DNA of 64,000 nucleotides from Arthrobacter sp. B1I2 (GTDB taxonomy: Bacteria > Actinomycetota > Actinomycetes > Actinomycetales > Micrococcaceae): assembly GCF_030816485.1 (NCBI RefSeq), contig NZ_JAUSYC010000002.1, positions 62,001 through 126,000 of the forward strand, in the 5' to 3' direction. The stretch's first letter is position 1; every line of letters starts with the position of its first letter. Of this stretch, positions 43,286 to 51,399 are shown piece by piece. Both the position numbers and the translations under genes were made by a program. Below the pieces are notes generated by a model. It made no database searches and was not told the DNA's origin. It was given only the letters and a program-made list of their open reading frames with translations.

Positions 43286-44088
43286 GAGTGAAGGTCTACT
43301 TTCTTTTTGTCTTCTGCTGCACGTGCTTCGGCCTTGCCCAGTTTCCTGGTGCGGGCTTCCCGCACGACCCAGTCGAACAGTGCTTGATCGGATGCCAGGG
43401 TTGCCGCGTTGTCTTCCGGATGCCATTGGATGGCGATGATCGGGGCGCTGTCGTGCTCGATTGCCTCGATCACCCCGTCGTCAGCGCGGCCGACGATCTT
43501 GAGACCGCGCCCCAGTTTCGCCACTGCCTGGTGGTGATAGGACGAGACCTTGGGCGTGAGGGTGCCAATTGCTGCCGCGGTTCGGGAGCCTTCTGAAATG
43601 TCCACGGTGTGCAGACTGTTGACGTGGTCGATCTCCTCCGCATCCAGGTGCTGGGTGAGGGTCCCTTCGCATGCGACGTTCAGCAGTTGGAGGCCTCTGC
43701 AGATGGCGAGCGTCGGTATCTCCAGTTCGATGCAGTCCCGGATCACCGCGATTTCGGCGGCGTCCTGCCCTCCGTAGTGCGCTACCTGGGTGGTGTCAGC
43801 AGGCACCTCTCCGTAGAGTTCCGGCGATACATCTGCGCCGCCGGGCAGGACCACACCGTCGAGCAACGCGTAGCGGGAGCGATCGTTGTGGTCTTCGCTG
43901 GGGAACAGAATTACCGGCTCTCCGCCAGCGCGCAGAATCGACCTCAGGACTTCCACCGCTACTGCAATGCCGTCAAAACGCAGGCCTTGGACCGAACCGG
44001 ACCACATGCCCGGCACGCCAATCAGCGGCCGTGCCTGGTCGTCGGGCTGATGGTTGCCGCCAGCTGCTGTGGTTTGCGGCGTTGTCAT
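43282..44088 (-). CDS. class-I-GATase gamma-glutamyl hydrolase (peptidase C26), copy 1
   Basis: The 268-residue protein starts at ATG 44088, sharing one base with the previous stop (TAATG). The triad is complete: Cys130 in 'LAICRGLQLLN', His223 and Glu225 in 'QWHPED'. It is cytoplasmic. It is homologous to PuuD, which hydrolyses gamma-glutamyl-GABA. In this operon it should cleave the gamma-glutamyl product made by the glutamine-synthetase-like enzyme after P450 oxidation. It overlaps copy 2 by four bases. Confidence 0.88.
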   Translation of the reverse strand: MTTPQTTAAGGNHQPDDQARPLIGVPGMWSGSVQGLRFDGIAVAVEVLRSILRAGGEPVILFPSEDHNDRSRYALLDGVVLPGGADVSPELYGEVPADTTQVAHYGGQDAAEIAVIRDCIELEIPTLAICRGLQLLNVACEGTLTQHLDAEEIDHVNSLHTVDISEGSRTAAAIGTLTPKVSSYHHQAVAKLGRGLKIVGRADDGVIEAIEHDSAPIIAIQWHPEDNAATLASDQALFDWVVREARTRKLGKAEARAAEDKKKVDLHS

Positions 44089-44801
44089 TACCGTTCCTTT
44101 TGAGGTTGGTTCAGTGGGAAGGCCAGATCGGGCATCCATTTCGTCCAGATGGCTTCAAGCCGTCCGTCGGCAATGACTGTCTCCAGGGCCGTGTTCAACT
44201 GCTGAAGCAGCTCCGAGTTGCCCTTAGCTACCCCAACTCCCCATCGGTTCCCAGTCGGTTCGGTGAAGGCGATCGCGAAGTCCGGGTCTGCTCCGAGCGG
44301 CACGGTGACGACGTCATCGTCCACGACCGCGTCGACGGTTCCTTTGCGAAGGGCGTCCAGCATGTCCGCGAAGACGTCATCACTTGCACCGAAGGGGACG
44401 GGAATGATGCCTGGAAAAGTTTCAGCAAGGGCCATGTTCGTGCTGTTGGCGATGGCGGCAACGCGGTAACCGGCAAGATCCCCGGGTCCCCGTGCCGGGT
44501 CATCCTTGCGGACGAGCACCGTCTCATCGAAGATCGCGTAAGGAGTAGTGAAATCAACGTGGGCCTGCCGCTCTGCAGTGATGCCCTGTCCGCACCACAC
44601 AGCATCCGCTTCGCCGGCCTGGACTTTCGGAATCATTTCGGTCCAGGACGTGATAAGCCAGTCCACCTCACGGCCGATCTCACCCGCGACAAGGGCTGCG
44701 GCTTCTGGCTCATAACCGGTTCGGCGCACACCGTCAGGGCTGGCATTGAACAGCGGAGGGGCCTCGGAGTCGATGCAGGCCAGTGTCAGTCGGTCGCTCA
44801 C
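44088..44801 (-). CDS. SBP_bac_3-type solute-binding protein without signal peptide
   Basis: From GTG 44801, overlapping the synthetase stop (GTGA), the 237-residue product has the amino-acid-binding-protein fold: 'RLTLACIDSEAPPLFNAS', 'GYEPEAAALVAGEIG', 'MIPKVQAGEADAVWCGQGIT' and 'YAIFDETVLVRKDD'. These proteins normally work outside the membrane with an ABC transporter. Here there is no signal peptide or lipobox, and no permease or ATPase genes nearby. It may be a cytoplasmic ligand-binding or lyase-like protein (cyclohexadienyl-dehydratase types share the fold), or have lost its export signal. Confidence 0.75.
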   Translation of the reverse strand: MSDRLTLACIDSEAPPLFNASPDGVRRTGYEPEAAALVAGEIGREVDWLITSWTEMIPKVQAGEADAVWCGQGITAERQAHVDFTTPYAIFDETVLVRKDDPARGPGDLAGYRVAAIANSTNMALAETFPGIIPVPFGASDDVFADMLDALRKGTVDAVVDDDVVTVPLGADPDFAIAFTEPTGNRWGVGVAKGNSELLQQLNTALETVIADGRLEAIWTKWMPDLAFPLNQPQKER

Positions 44802-46219
44802 GGCAGGGTCTCCCAGTACATGGCGCGGTCCCAGTCGGTGACGGCGCCGCAGTAACGGGCCCACTCGTCATTCTTGAGTGCGGTGTAAATGTCTCCGAGC
44901 TGTTCGGGGAGTGCATTCAGGATGTACGGGTCGGCGCTGAGCGAATCGATGGCGTCGCCCAGAGTCAGCGGCAAGGGCTTGAACTTGGGTTCGGCCGAAC
45001 CCCGGACCTGGTCGTCGAGGGGCTTGCCCGGATCGGTCTGCTTGTTGATGCCGTCTTCCATGGCAGCGATCAGCAGGGTGTGGGAAAGGTAGGGGTTGAC
45101 GCTCGCGTCCGGGAGGCGGTATTCCATCCGCCCGTTAGAGGAGATGCGCACCATGCAGGCCCTGCTGTCGAGGCCCCAGTTGACGGCGCTGGGCGCGAAT
45201 TGTCCGGCGTCCCAGAACCTCTTGTAGGAGTTCACGGTTGAGGCCATGATCGACATGGATCCCGCGGCGTGCTCAAGCATTCCGCCCACCGCGTAGCGGC
45301 CGATGTCGCTGAGGTGAAGTTCAACCCGTCCCTCGTCGATCAGGAGGTTGGTGTCGCCTTTCCAGAGACTGATGTTGTGGTGGCAGCCGTTGCCCATGGA
45401 TCCGGTGTAGGGCTTGGGCATGAAGCTGGCGTGAACGCCGAGTTCACGAGCAACCTGCTTACAGATCTGGCGGTAGGTAACAAGGCGGTCTGCTGTCAGT
45501 TCGACGCGGTCGTACATCCAGTTCAGCTCAAGCTGGCCGTCGTCCTCGTAGTCACCCTCGATCATGTCGAGTCCCAGGGCCTTTGAGTACGTCACGAGCT
45601 TCTTGAAAACCTCGCGCATGCGCTCGAGGTTTTCCACCTGGTAGGCGGGGCTGGAGCCTGGTTTTTTGATAACTTCCATGCCCGGACCGGTCCAGGTCAT
45701 TTCCGGTTCGCAGCCGGAGCGGACTTCCATGCCCGTGCGTTCGGTGAATGCTGCGTGGGCGCGCTTGAGCAGGCTGCGGGAATCCGTTGCCAGCGGGCGG
45801 CCACCGACTTCGTTGAGGTGGGGCGGCTCGTATGCGCTGCAGAAAACTCGGGCGACGCTGGTGTCCCACGGGAGGGGTGCGAAGGTTTCCGGGTCCGGAA
45901 GCCCGACAAATTCCTTCGCTTCAATTCCGCCACCGATGAGGTTGCCGAACCGGTCGGTCTGAAGATCAGCCAGCGCGGTGCGGTGGAACGCGATGCCCTT
46001 TTCAAGGTTGCGTTTGAAGTGGTTGGCAGGCACCATCTTCGCGATGACACGTGAGCCAATGGTGGGGAGCATGTAGTAGACGTACTCAACGCCGGCCTCA
46101 TTGATTTTGCGCTGCATCTCCTCGATGACGGCGGCGCTGAGGTTCTTTTCCTGGTGGGCGGCGAAGGCATTGCGGTCGCTGACTATGTCAAGGACGGGGC
46201 GTTCGGAAAGGGTAGTCAT
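44798..46219 (-). CDS. glutamine-synthetase-fold gamma-glutamyl-amide synthetase
   Basis: The 473-residue enzyme has the GS beta-grasp ('YVYYMLPTIGSRVIAKMVP') and the catalytic barrel with 'GCEPEMTW', 'MIEGDYEDDGQLELNW', 'SMGNGCHHNISLW', 'NSYKRFW' and 'RISSNGRMEYRLPDASVNPYL'. It resembles PuuA, IpuC and GMA-synthetase types that ligate glutamate to amines rather than ammonia. It sits in an operon with P450, ferredoxin, reductase, permease and two gamma-glutamyl hydrolases. It is therefore predicted to ATP-dependently gamma-glutamylate an imported amine. True nitrogen-assimilating GS is unlikely by context. Confidence 0.88.
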   Translation of the reverse strand: MTTLSERPVLDIVSDRNAFAAHQEKNLSAAVIEEMQRKINEAGVEYVYYMLPTIGSRVIAKMVPANHFKRNLEKGIAFHRTALADLQTDRFGNLIGGGIEAKEFVGLPDPETFAPLPWDTSVARVFCSAYEPPHLNEVGGRPLATDSRSLLKRAHAAFTERTGMEVRSGCEPEMTWTGPGMEVIKKPGSSPAYQVENLERMREVFKKLVTYSKALGLDMIEGDYEDDGQLELNWMYDRVELTADRLVTYRQICKQVARELGVHASFMPKPYTGSMGNGCHHNISLWKGDTNLLIDEGRVELHLSDIGRYAVGGMLEHAAGSMSIMASTVNSYKRFWDAGQFAPSAVNWGLDSRACMVRISSNGRMEYRLPDASVNPYLSHTLLIAAMEDGINKQTDPGKPLDDQVRGSAEPKFKPLPLTLGDAIDSLSADPYILNALPEQLGDIYTALKNDEWARYCGAVTDWDRAMYWETLP

Positions 46220-46238
46220 GGTGATCTCGGTCCTTGGG

Positions 46239-47498
46239 TCAGATGGCTTGAAGCTGGGTGTCTTGCTGCGGCTGGTTTGAATGCCGTTTGTCCACGAGCT
46301 GCCTGTAGTGCAGCTGCCTGTCAGCCGGCAGGCCCACGCTTACTACTGCTACGAGAGCTTGGTCCTGGTAGTAGCCCATGACGACTCCGTCATGGGGGGT
46401 CTTTGCGGAGCCTTCCAGTTCCACGATCCTGGTTGCCAGGTTGGGGCTGCCCACTCCCTGGATCTTGAGGTCAAACTGGTTGCTCCAGAAGCTGGGCAGG
46501 GGAATGGCCGGCTCTGGAAGTGCCGTGTTGTTAAGCTCGGCAATAAGGGCCTTGGCTGCGATTTTCGCTGTATCGCCCGGGATGGACCAGTGCTCGATCC
46601 GTCGGGCACCGGAGCCGTTCCGCAGATCTGGGAAGCGGGCGACATCGCCTACCGCCACGGCGTTCTTTGTTCCTACAACACGCAGGTGTTCGTCGCAGAG
46701 TACGCCATTGCTGATGTCAATATCATTGCCCTCAAGCCACTCGACGTTAGGGATCGAGCCGACTGACTCGATGATGACATCCGCCATGATCTCGGTGCCG
46801 TCCGCAAGCCTGATGCCGTTGCAGCTGGAGTCGCTTTCGGTATCAGCCTGGGTGGAGAGAAGGCCTGCAACCTTGGCATGCCCGTGGTAGGTCACGCCTT
46901 GCTGGACCAGGTAGTCCCGGATACCGGCGCTGAGCTCTTCACCCAATGCCCGTTGCATTGGTCCGCTGGTGCCCTCAATGAGGGTGACGGTGCAACCGAG
47001 CTTGGTTGCGGTGGCTGCTGTTTCGCAGCCGATGAAACCAGCGCCGATGACGGCTACCTTGGTGCCCGGGCGGAGTTCCTGGTGCAGTTCAACTGCATCT
47101 TCGAGTGTGCGCAGGACATGGCGTCCGCGCAGCGGTCCGGGCAATGGCAGCCTGCGGGGCCGGAGACCGGTGGCGATGACGAGTCCGTCGTAAGCCACGG
47201 TCTCGCCGGTGTCCAGGGTGAGGGTGTTTTCGGCCAGGTTCGCGCCGATAACCTCCGTGCCCAGTTGCCACTGGACGTCGGAGACCGAAGACCGGTGGCG
47301 GAACTTCACCGAATCAAAGGCATCGGCGGTCGTTCCTGGGTTCTCCAAGAGCTCCTTGGACAGGGGCGGCCGGTTGTAGGGCAGATGCGTCTCAGTGCCG
47401 ATGACCGTGATGGTTTCGGTCCAGCCTGCGGCCCGGAGCTGTTCTGCAGCGCGGAGTCCGCCCATTGATCCGCCGACGACGACGATTCGGCGGGTCAT
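46239..47498 (-). CDS. NAD(P)H:ferredoxin reductase of a P450 system
   Basis: The 419-residue flavoprotein has the FAD motif 'VVVGGSMGGLRAAEQLR' at the N-terminus, 'LPYNRPPLSKELL', and the NAD(P) motif 'VAVIGAGFIGCETAA' (149-161). A C-terminal domain typical of Rha/Hca-type oxygenase-coupled reductases follows. It overlaps the ferredoxin gene by 4 bases and precedes the synthetase gene by 20. It passes electrons from NAD(P)H to the adjacent ferredoxin. Confidence 0.9.
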   Translation of the reverse strand: MTRRIVVVGGSMGGLRAAEQLRAAGWTETITVIGTETHLPYNRPPLSKELLENPGTTADAFDSVKFRHRSSVSDVQWQLGTEVIGANLAENTLTLDTGETVAYDGLVIATGLRPRRLPLPGPLRGRHVLRTLEDAVELHQELRPGTKVAVIGAGFIGCETAATATKLGCTVTLIEGTSGPMQRALGEELSAGIRDYLVQQGVTYHGHAKVAGLLSTQADTESDSSCNGIRLADGTEIMADVIIESVGSIPNVEWLEGNDIDISNGVLCDEHLRVVGTKNAVAVGDVARFPDLRNGSGARRIEHWSIPGDTAKIAAKALIAELNNTALPEPAIPLPSFWSNQFDLKIQGVGSPNLATRIVELEGSAKTPHDGVVMGYYQDQALVAVVSVGLPADRQLHYRQLVDKRHSNQPQQDTQLQAI

Positions 47499-47689
47499 GG
47501 CTGGTCTTGGATGAAGATGGCCTGGACGGGGCAGGCGTCCATGGCGTCTTCAACATCGGCGAGCAGCGAGTCGTTGACGTTCTCCTCGTATTCGAGGATG
47601 CCTTCGGAGTTCATCCGGAATACATCGGGCGCGGCGATGGCGCACTGGCCGTGGTTTTCACAGAGCTGGCGGTCAACAAAGATTTTCAT
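47495..47689 (-). CDS. P450-type single-cluster ferredoxin
   Basis: The 64-residue ferredoxin shows Cys10-x2-His13-x2-Cys16 and a distal Cys53-Pro, where one Cys is replaced by His. This is the pattern of [3Fe-4S] (or His-ligated) ferredoxins that serve actinobacterial cytochromes P450. ATG 47689 is chosen since CAGGA is 6-9 bases upstream; the earlier ATG 47695 is too close. It is flanked by the P450 and reductase genes and completes a three-component monooxygenase. Confidence 0.9.
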   Translation of the reverse strand: MKIFVDRQLCENHGQCAIAAPDVFRMNSEGILEYEENVNDSLLADVEDAMDACPVQAIFIQDQP

Positions 47690-47730
47690 GGTCATTCCTG
47701 TTCTTGTGGGTCCGTTGGGGGCGGGTCCGG

Positions 47731-48931
47731 CTATTCGCCTTTGGTGAAGCTGATCGGCAGCCGGATCGGACCCGTGTTGCCGGAGTCAGGCATCCATTCG
47801 TCCGCGCCGTTGATCTGGGGGTTGCGGAGTCGCCGCGCCAGGAGCGGGAGAGCTTCGCTCATGTCCGATCGTGCGACAAAGTGACCGAGGCAGTGGTGGA
47901 CGCCGCCGCCGAAGCCGTGGTGCGGTGCGTGCTCGCCCAGCAGGTTCATTTCCGGTTCAGGAAAAGCTCTGGGGTCGGTGCCGGCGCTTTGCGTGAAGAG
48001 GTGGACGGTTGTGCCCTTGGGGACGTCCAGTCCTTCGTAGCTGAAGTCTTCGACTGCCTCACGGGTTACCCATGTGACAGTGGGGTTGATCCGCATGACT
48101 TCTTCAACGGCCTTGGATCCAAGCTCTGGGCGTTCTGCCAGAAGCTCCCACTGATCGGGATTGCGCATGAACGACTGCATCGCGAGTCCGAGCTGGTTCC
48201 GGGTGGTGTCCATGCCGCCGAAGATCAGCAGCACAAGTGCGTTCCGGAGTTCGGCGTCGCTCAGGCTGTCGCCATCCCGGCTGGCAAGCACCAGACGGCT
48301 GACAAAGTCTTCGCCCGGGTTGGCCTGGCGGTCCTTGATGAGTTCCTCGGCGTACTCATACAACTCGGCCAGGGCTTCTTCGACCTTGTGAAGATCCTGC
48401 TTGAGGGTTACTCCCAGGGCCAGGCCGATGGTTGAGGCGAGGCGGGCGATGGTCGGCCATTCAGATTTGGGGATTCCCAGCATGATGGTCAGCACGCGGG
48501 GTGGCGTAGGGCTCGGCGAAGTCGCTGACGAATTCACATTCGCCCTTGTCGATGAACGCGTCGACAAGTTCGTTGGCCAGGGCCTGGAACCTGGGAACCA
48601 GTGACTTAAGCAACCGGGGCGAGAAGGCAGGGTTCAGGAGCCGGCGGATGCGGTGGTGGTCTTCGCCCTCAAGGACCAGGAGGTTTTTGGTCCACCAGTC
48701 GTAGAACAGGCCACTGTGGACACCGTGGTGCTGGGGCCACTGAGCGCTGCCCTGCTTCAGCCGGGGGTCCTTGAGGAGCTTGGTGACTTCCTCATAGCGA
48801 AGGACGGCGATTCCATAGTTTGTGCGTGCGTACCAGCTTTGTTCACGGGCGTTCCGAAGTGCTTCGGACTGCATCGCGAAGGTGGGATCGGAAATATCCA
48901 GGTACGGGGCTTCAGCAATGGGTGTAGTCAT
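47731..48931 (-). pseudogene. cytochrome P450, interrupted by a one-base frameshift
   Basis: Two overlapping frames together encode one 399-residue P450. The first (from ATG 48931) ends soon after 'SDFAEPYAT'; the second carries on at 'RVLTIMLGIPKSEW'. Removing one base from the GGGG at 48498-48501 joins them exactly. The second part has the I-helix 'FGGMDTT', the ExxR 'EEVMR' and the heme loop 'FGGGVHHCLG' with Cys at about 347. All catalytic motifs are intact, so this is either a recent mutation, a sequencing error in a homopolymer, or programmed slippage. The gene is 10 bases after the permease gene and 42 before ferredoxin. Predicted to hydroxylate the gamma-glutamyl-amine. Confidence 0.88.
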
Positions 48932-48941
48932 GATGGTTCTC

Positions 48942-50492
48942 TCACAGGTAGTTTTCAACGTTGCGGGACTGGGCGTTATCTGCCACGGAGCCGTTGCTTC
49001 CGCTGGCCGGGACGGCGTCCGCTGCAGGGGCATCGCTGTGGGTGTAGGGCTTTTTGGCGAAGAGGTAAATCAGGCCTACTCCGACGACAACCACGGCGGA
49101 GAGCAGGACGAGGTAGTTCACAAACCAGGGGCTGTCGGGGGTTCGTGGCCAGACCATGTTGGTGATGCCCAGTACGCCCCAGGTCAGGGCGGCGATGTTC
49201 ACCGGCACACCCCACTTGCCGAGCTGGAACGCTCCTGACGGCTTCCAGCCTTTGAGGCGGGCCCGCAGGGCGGCGAGGACGACCAGCTGGAAGCCCAGGT
49301 AGATTCCCAGCGCGGCGAAGGAGACGATCACGACCAGAGCGTCCGGGGAGACAACGGATCCGAGGATGATCAGGACAGGCACGACGCAGGCCAGCAGGAG
49401 CGAGTATGGCGGAACGTGGCGCTTTTCCTGGAACTGGGCGAGGAGGTGGCTGGCGGGGAGCATACGGTCACGGGCCATGGAGTAGCTCAGGCGGCTCGCT
49501 GCAGCCTGCAGGCTCATGACGCAGGACAGGAAGGAGATGAGCACGATCGCCAAGACGACTTTGTGGCCAATTTCGCCGAATGCGCCGGCAAGGACTGTGC
49601 CGACGGGGTCGGTGTTCTCTCCGGAGATGACGGCGGCGTAGTCAGGTACCGCGAGGATGAGGGACAGGCAGACGAAGGTGGCGGCGAAGCCTCCGATGTA
49701 AATCGTCATGCGCATGGCTTTGGGGATTCGGACACCGGGGTTGGGAACTTCTTCAGCGACGTCACCGCAGGCTTCGAACCCGTAGTACTGGTAGATGCCA
49801 ATGAGGGCTGCAGCCGCGAACGCGATGAAGTAGTTGCTCCCGTCACCGCCGGCACCGAAGGAGTTGAAGAGGACACTGAGGTCATGCTGGCGTGCTGCAA
49901 CGAGGAGCCAGATGCCGACAACGAGCGCCCCACCCAGTTCGGCGAAGAGGCCGAGCATTGCAACTTTGCTGAGCAGCTTGGTCCCACCCAGGTTGATCGC
50001 GGTTGCCGCCAGGATGAGTGCAATGGCGCAAATGATGGTGGAAGTTGTCGTTGACTCCATGCCGACCAGGGCATCAAGGAATGTTCCTGCACCGTATGCC
50101 ACACCAGCGATGGTGGTCAGCAGGGCAATGAGGTAGACCCAGCCCGTCATCCAGCCCCACTTGGCCCCCCATAAGCGCCTTGCCCACGGGTAGACACCTC
50201 CGGCTACGGGGTAGTTGGAAACAATCTCGCCGAATACCAGTGCGACGAACAGCTGGCCCACCCCGACGATCAGGAATGACCAGATCATGGGTGGCCCGCC
50301 CAGGCCAAGGGACGAGGCGAAGAGGGTGTAGACGCCTACAACTGGGGAGAGGTAGGTAAATCCGAGAGAGACGTTCCCCCAGAACGACATTTCCCGCTTG
50401 AATTGTTTTTCGTACGTGTAGCCCAGCCGGGCGAGTTGCTCGGCGTCTTCATCTATTGGAGAGTGGTCCGCACTCTTGGCATTGGTGGACAT
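48942..50492 (-). CDS. APC-superfamily amine/amino acid permease
   Basis: The 516-residue protein has a hydrophilic N-terminus ending 'LARLGYTYEKQFKREMSFWGNVSLGFTYLSPVVGVYTLF', then about 12 membrane helices, and a soluble C-tail. The segment 'EIVSNYPVAGGVYPWARRL' and 'GFEACGDVAEEVPNPGVRIPKAM' are typical of the APC group for amino acids, GABA and polyamines. It is the first gene of the amine operon, and a 22-base promoter motif (50589-50610) lies about 97 bases upstream. It probably imports the amine substrate. Confidence 0.9.
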   Translation of the reverse strand: MSTNAKSADHSPIDEDAEQLARLGYTYEKQFKREMSFWGNVSLGFTYLSPVVGVYTLFASSLGLGGPPMIWSFLIVGVGQLFVALVFGEIVSNYPVAGGVYPWARRLWGAKWGWMTGWVYLIALLTTIAGVAYGAGTFLDALVGMESTTTSTIICAIALILAATAINLGGTKLLSKVAMLGLFAELGGALVVGIWLLVAARQHDLSVLFNSFGAGGDGSNYFIAFAAAALIGIYQYYGFEACGDVAEEVPNPGVRIPKAMRMTIYIGGFAATFVCLSLILAVPDYAAVISGENTDPVGTVLAGAFGEIGHKVVLAIVLISFLSCVMSLQAAASRLSYSMARDRMLPASHLLAQFQEKRHVPPYSLLLACVVPVLIILGSVVSPDALVVIVSFAALGIYLGFQLVVLAALRARLKGWKPSGAFQLGKWGVPVNIAALTWGVLGITNMVWPRTPDSPWFVNYLVLLSAVVVVGVGLIYLFAKKPYTHSDAPAADAVPASGSNGSVADNAQSRNVENYL

Positions 50493-50588
50493 GGGGACTC
50501 CTTTGGACGGCTGCGCCGCCGTCTATCGCTGAAAGGAAAGAAAGTCTGCTTGGGGGCTGGAATCAGCTCATCGTGATCCGCGTCACTG

Positions 50589-50610
50589 ATAACTCTAGTT
50601 TTAGATGTTT
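50589..50610 (-). promoter_or_regulatory. 22-bp shared promoter/operator motif, copy 2
   Basis: On the minus strand AAACATCTAAAAC then TAGAGTTAT forms the spacer and -10 (TAGAGT) of a promoter with -35 TTGCGA, 17 bases apart. It includes the palindrome TCTA-AAAC-TAGA. It matches copy 1 at 35967 except at one base. The rest of the gap 50493-50897 holds no gene. Confidence 0.6.
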
Positions 50611-50897
50611 GAAATCGCAAGAGATGACGTGAGGAATTTTGAGGAGATGTTCAACCGCGGACGGTAGACGGCTGGTCGCTTGGGTGATAAACCCATTCTG
50701 AGCGGGAAAATCCTCTTTTTTCGTTCCACCGTGTTACCGCAATGTAAAACATGGGATTTTAGATTTTTGGATGCACCTCCCCTGGAGTCTGCTTTCGCCT
50801 GCCTGCTGGGCACGAGCTATGGCGTTCCCGGTTCTGGTGAGATCCGGGCAGGTTGATTAAAAAGGCCCCCTGACGGGTGCCGCCGTACCTGCAGGTC

Positions 50898-51278
50898 TCA
50901 GTCAGTTTCCGGGCCGTTGCAGTAGTGGCAACCTTCCTCGCAGCCGTCCTGCGAGTCGACGCTGTCAAAAACCTGAAATGCAGCTTTTGGCAGAACTTGG
51001 GAGCGCTCGGCGGAATCCGACGCATTGATCCCATGAGGGGCACCAGTGCTGGCGCCAAGCGCCTGGCGCTCAGAGGGCGTGAACCTGGCGGCATTCATCT
51101 CGAGGCGAGGGGAGGCAGTCCAGTTCCGGGGCGTAGTGCTTGCCGGGGCGAGGAGCAGGCGGGCAACTCCTGGCCCCGGCACTGCGGGAAGGCCGGCAGG
51201 GGCGTGGGCGCCTGCCGGTCGTCGGGCTGCTACTTCACGTTCCGTCCCCTGAGCTTGCTGATGAACAATGCTTTTCAT
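50898..51278 (-). CDS. small Cys-containing hypothetical protein
   Basis: ATG 51278 is preceded by AAAGGA with a good 7-base spacing. The 126-residue product has a Pro/Ala-rich N-half and a distinctive end, 'KAAFQVFDSVDSQDGCEEGCHYCNGPETD'. Its Cys-x3-Cys-x2-Cys and His could bind a metal. No family is recognised. It lies between the permease promoter and the aldehyde dehydrogenase gene on the same strand. It may be real, given the start signals and codon use. Confidence 0.45.
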   Translation of the reverse strand: MKSIVHQQAQGTEREVAARRPAGAHAPAGLPAVPGPGVARLLLAPASTTPRNWTASPRLEMNAARFTPSERQALGASTGAPHGINASDSAERSQVLPKAAFQVFDSVDSQDGCEEGCHYCNGPETD

Positions 51279-51399
51279 CAAGATTCCTTTGAGTTTGACG
51301 ATCAGGGAGATCGCTCACGGATGAGGGTTTGGTGCTGCCCGGGCCGGTAATAAATGGGCCTAAGGTACGGTTTCCCCCGCTGACGAGGGACCCTGTCAA

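Noticed and set aside
43671..44855. 394-codon plus-strand frame across two amine-operon genes
   Set aside because: Antisense to intact C26 hydrolase and SBP-domain genes with coupled starts.
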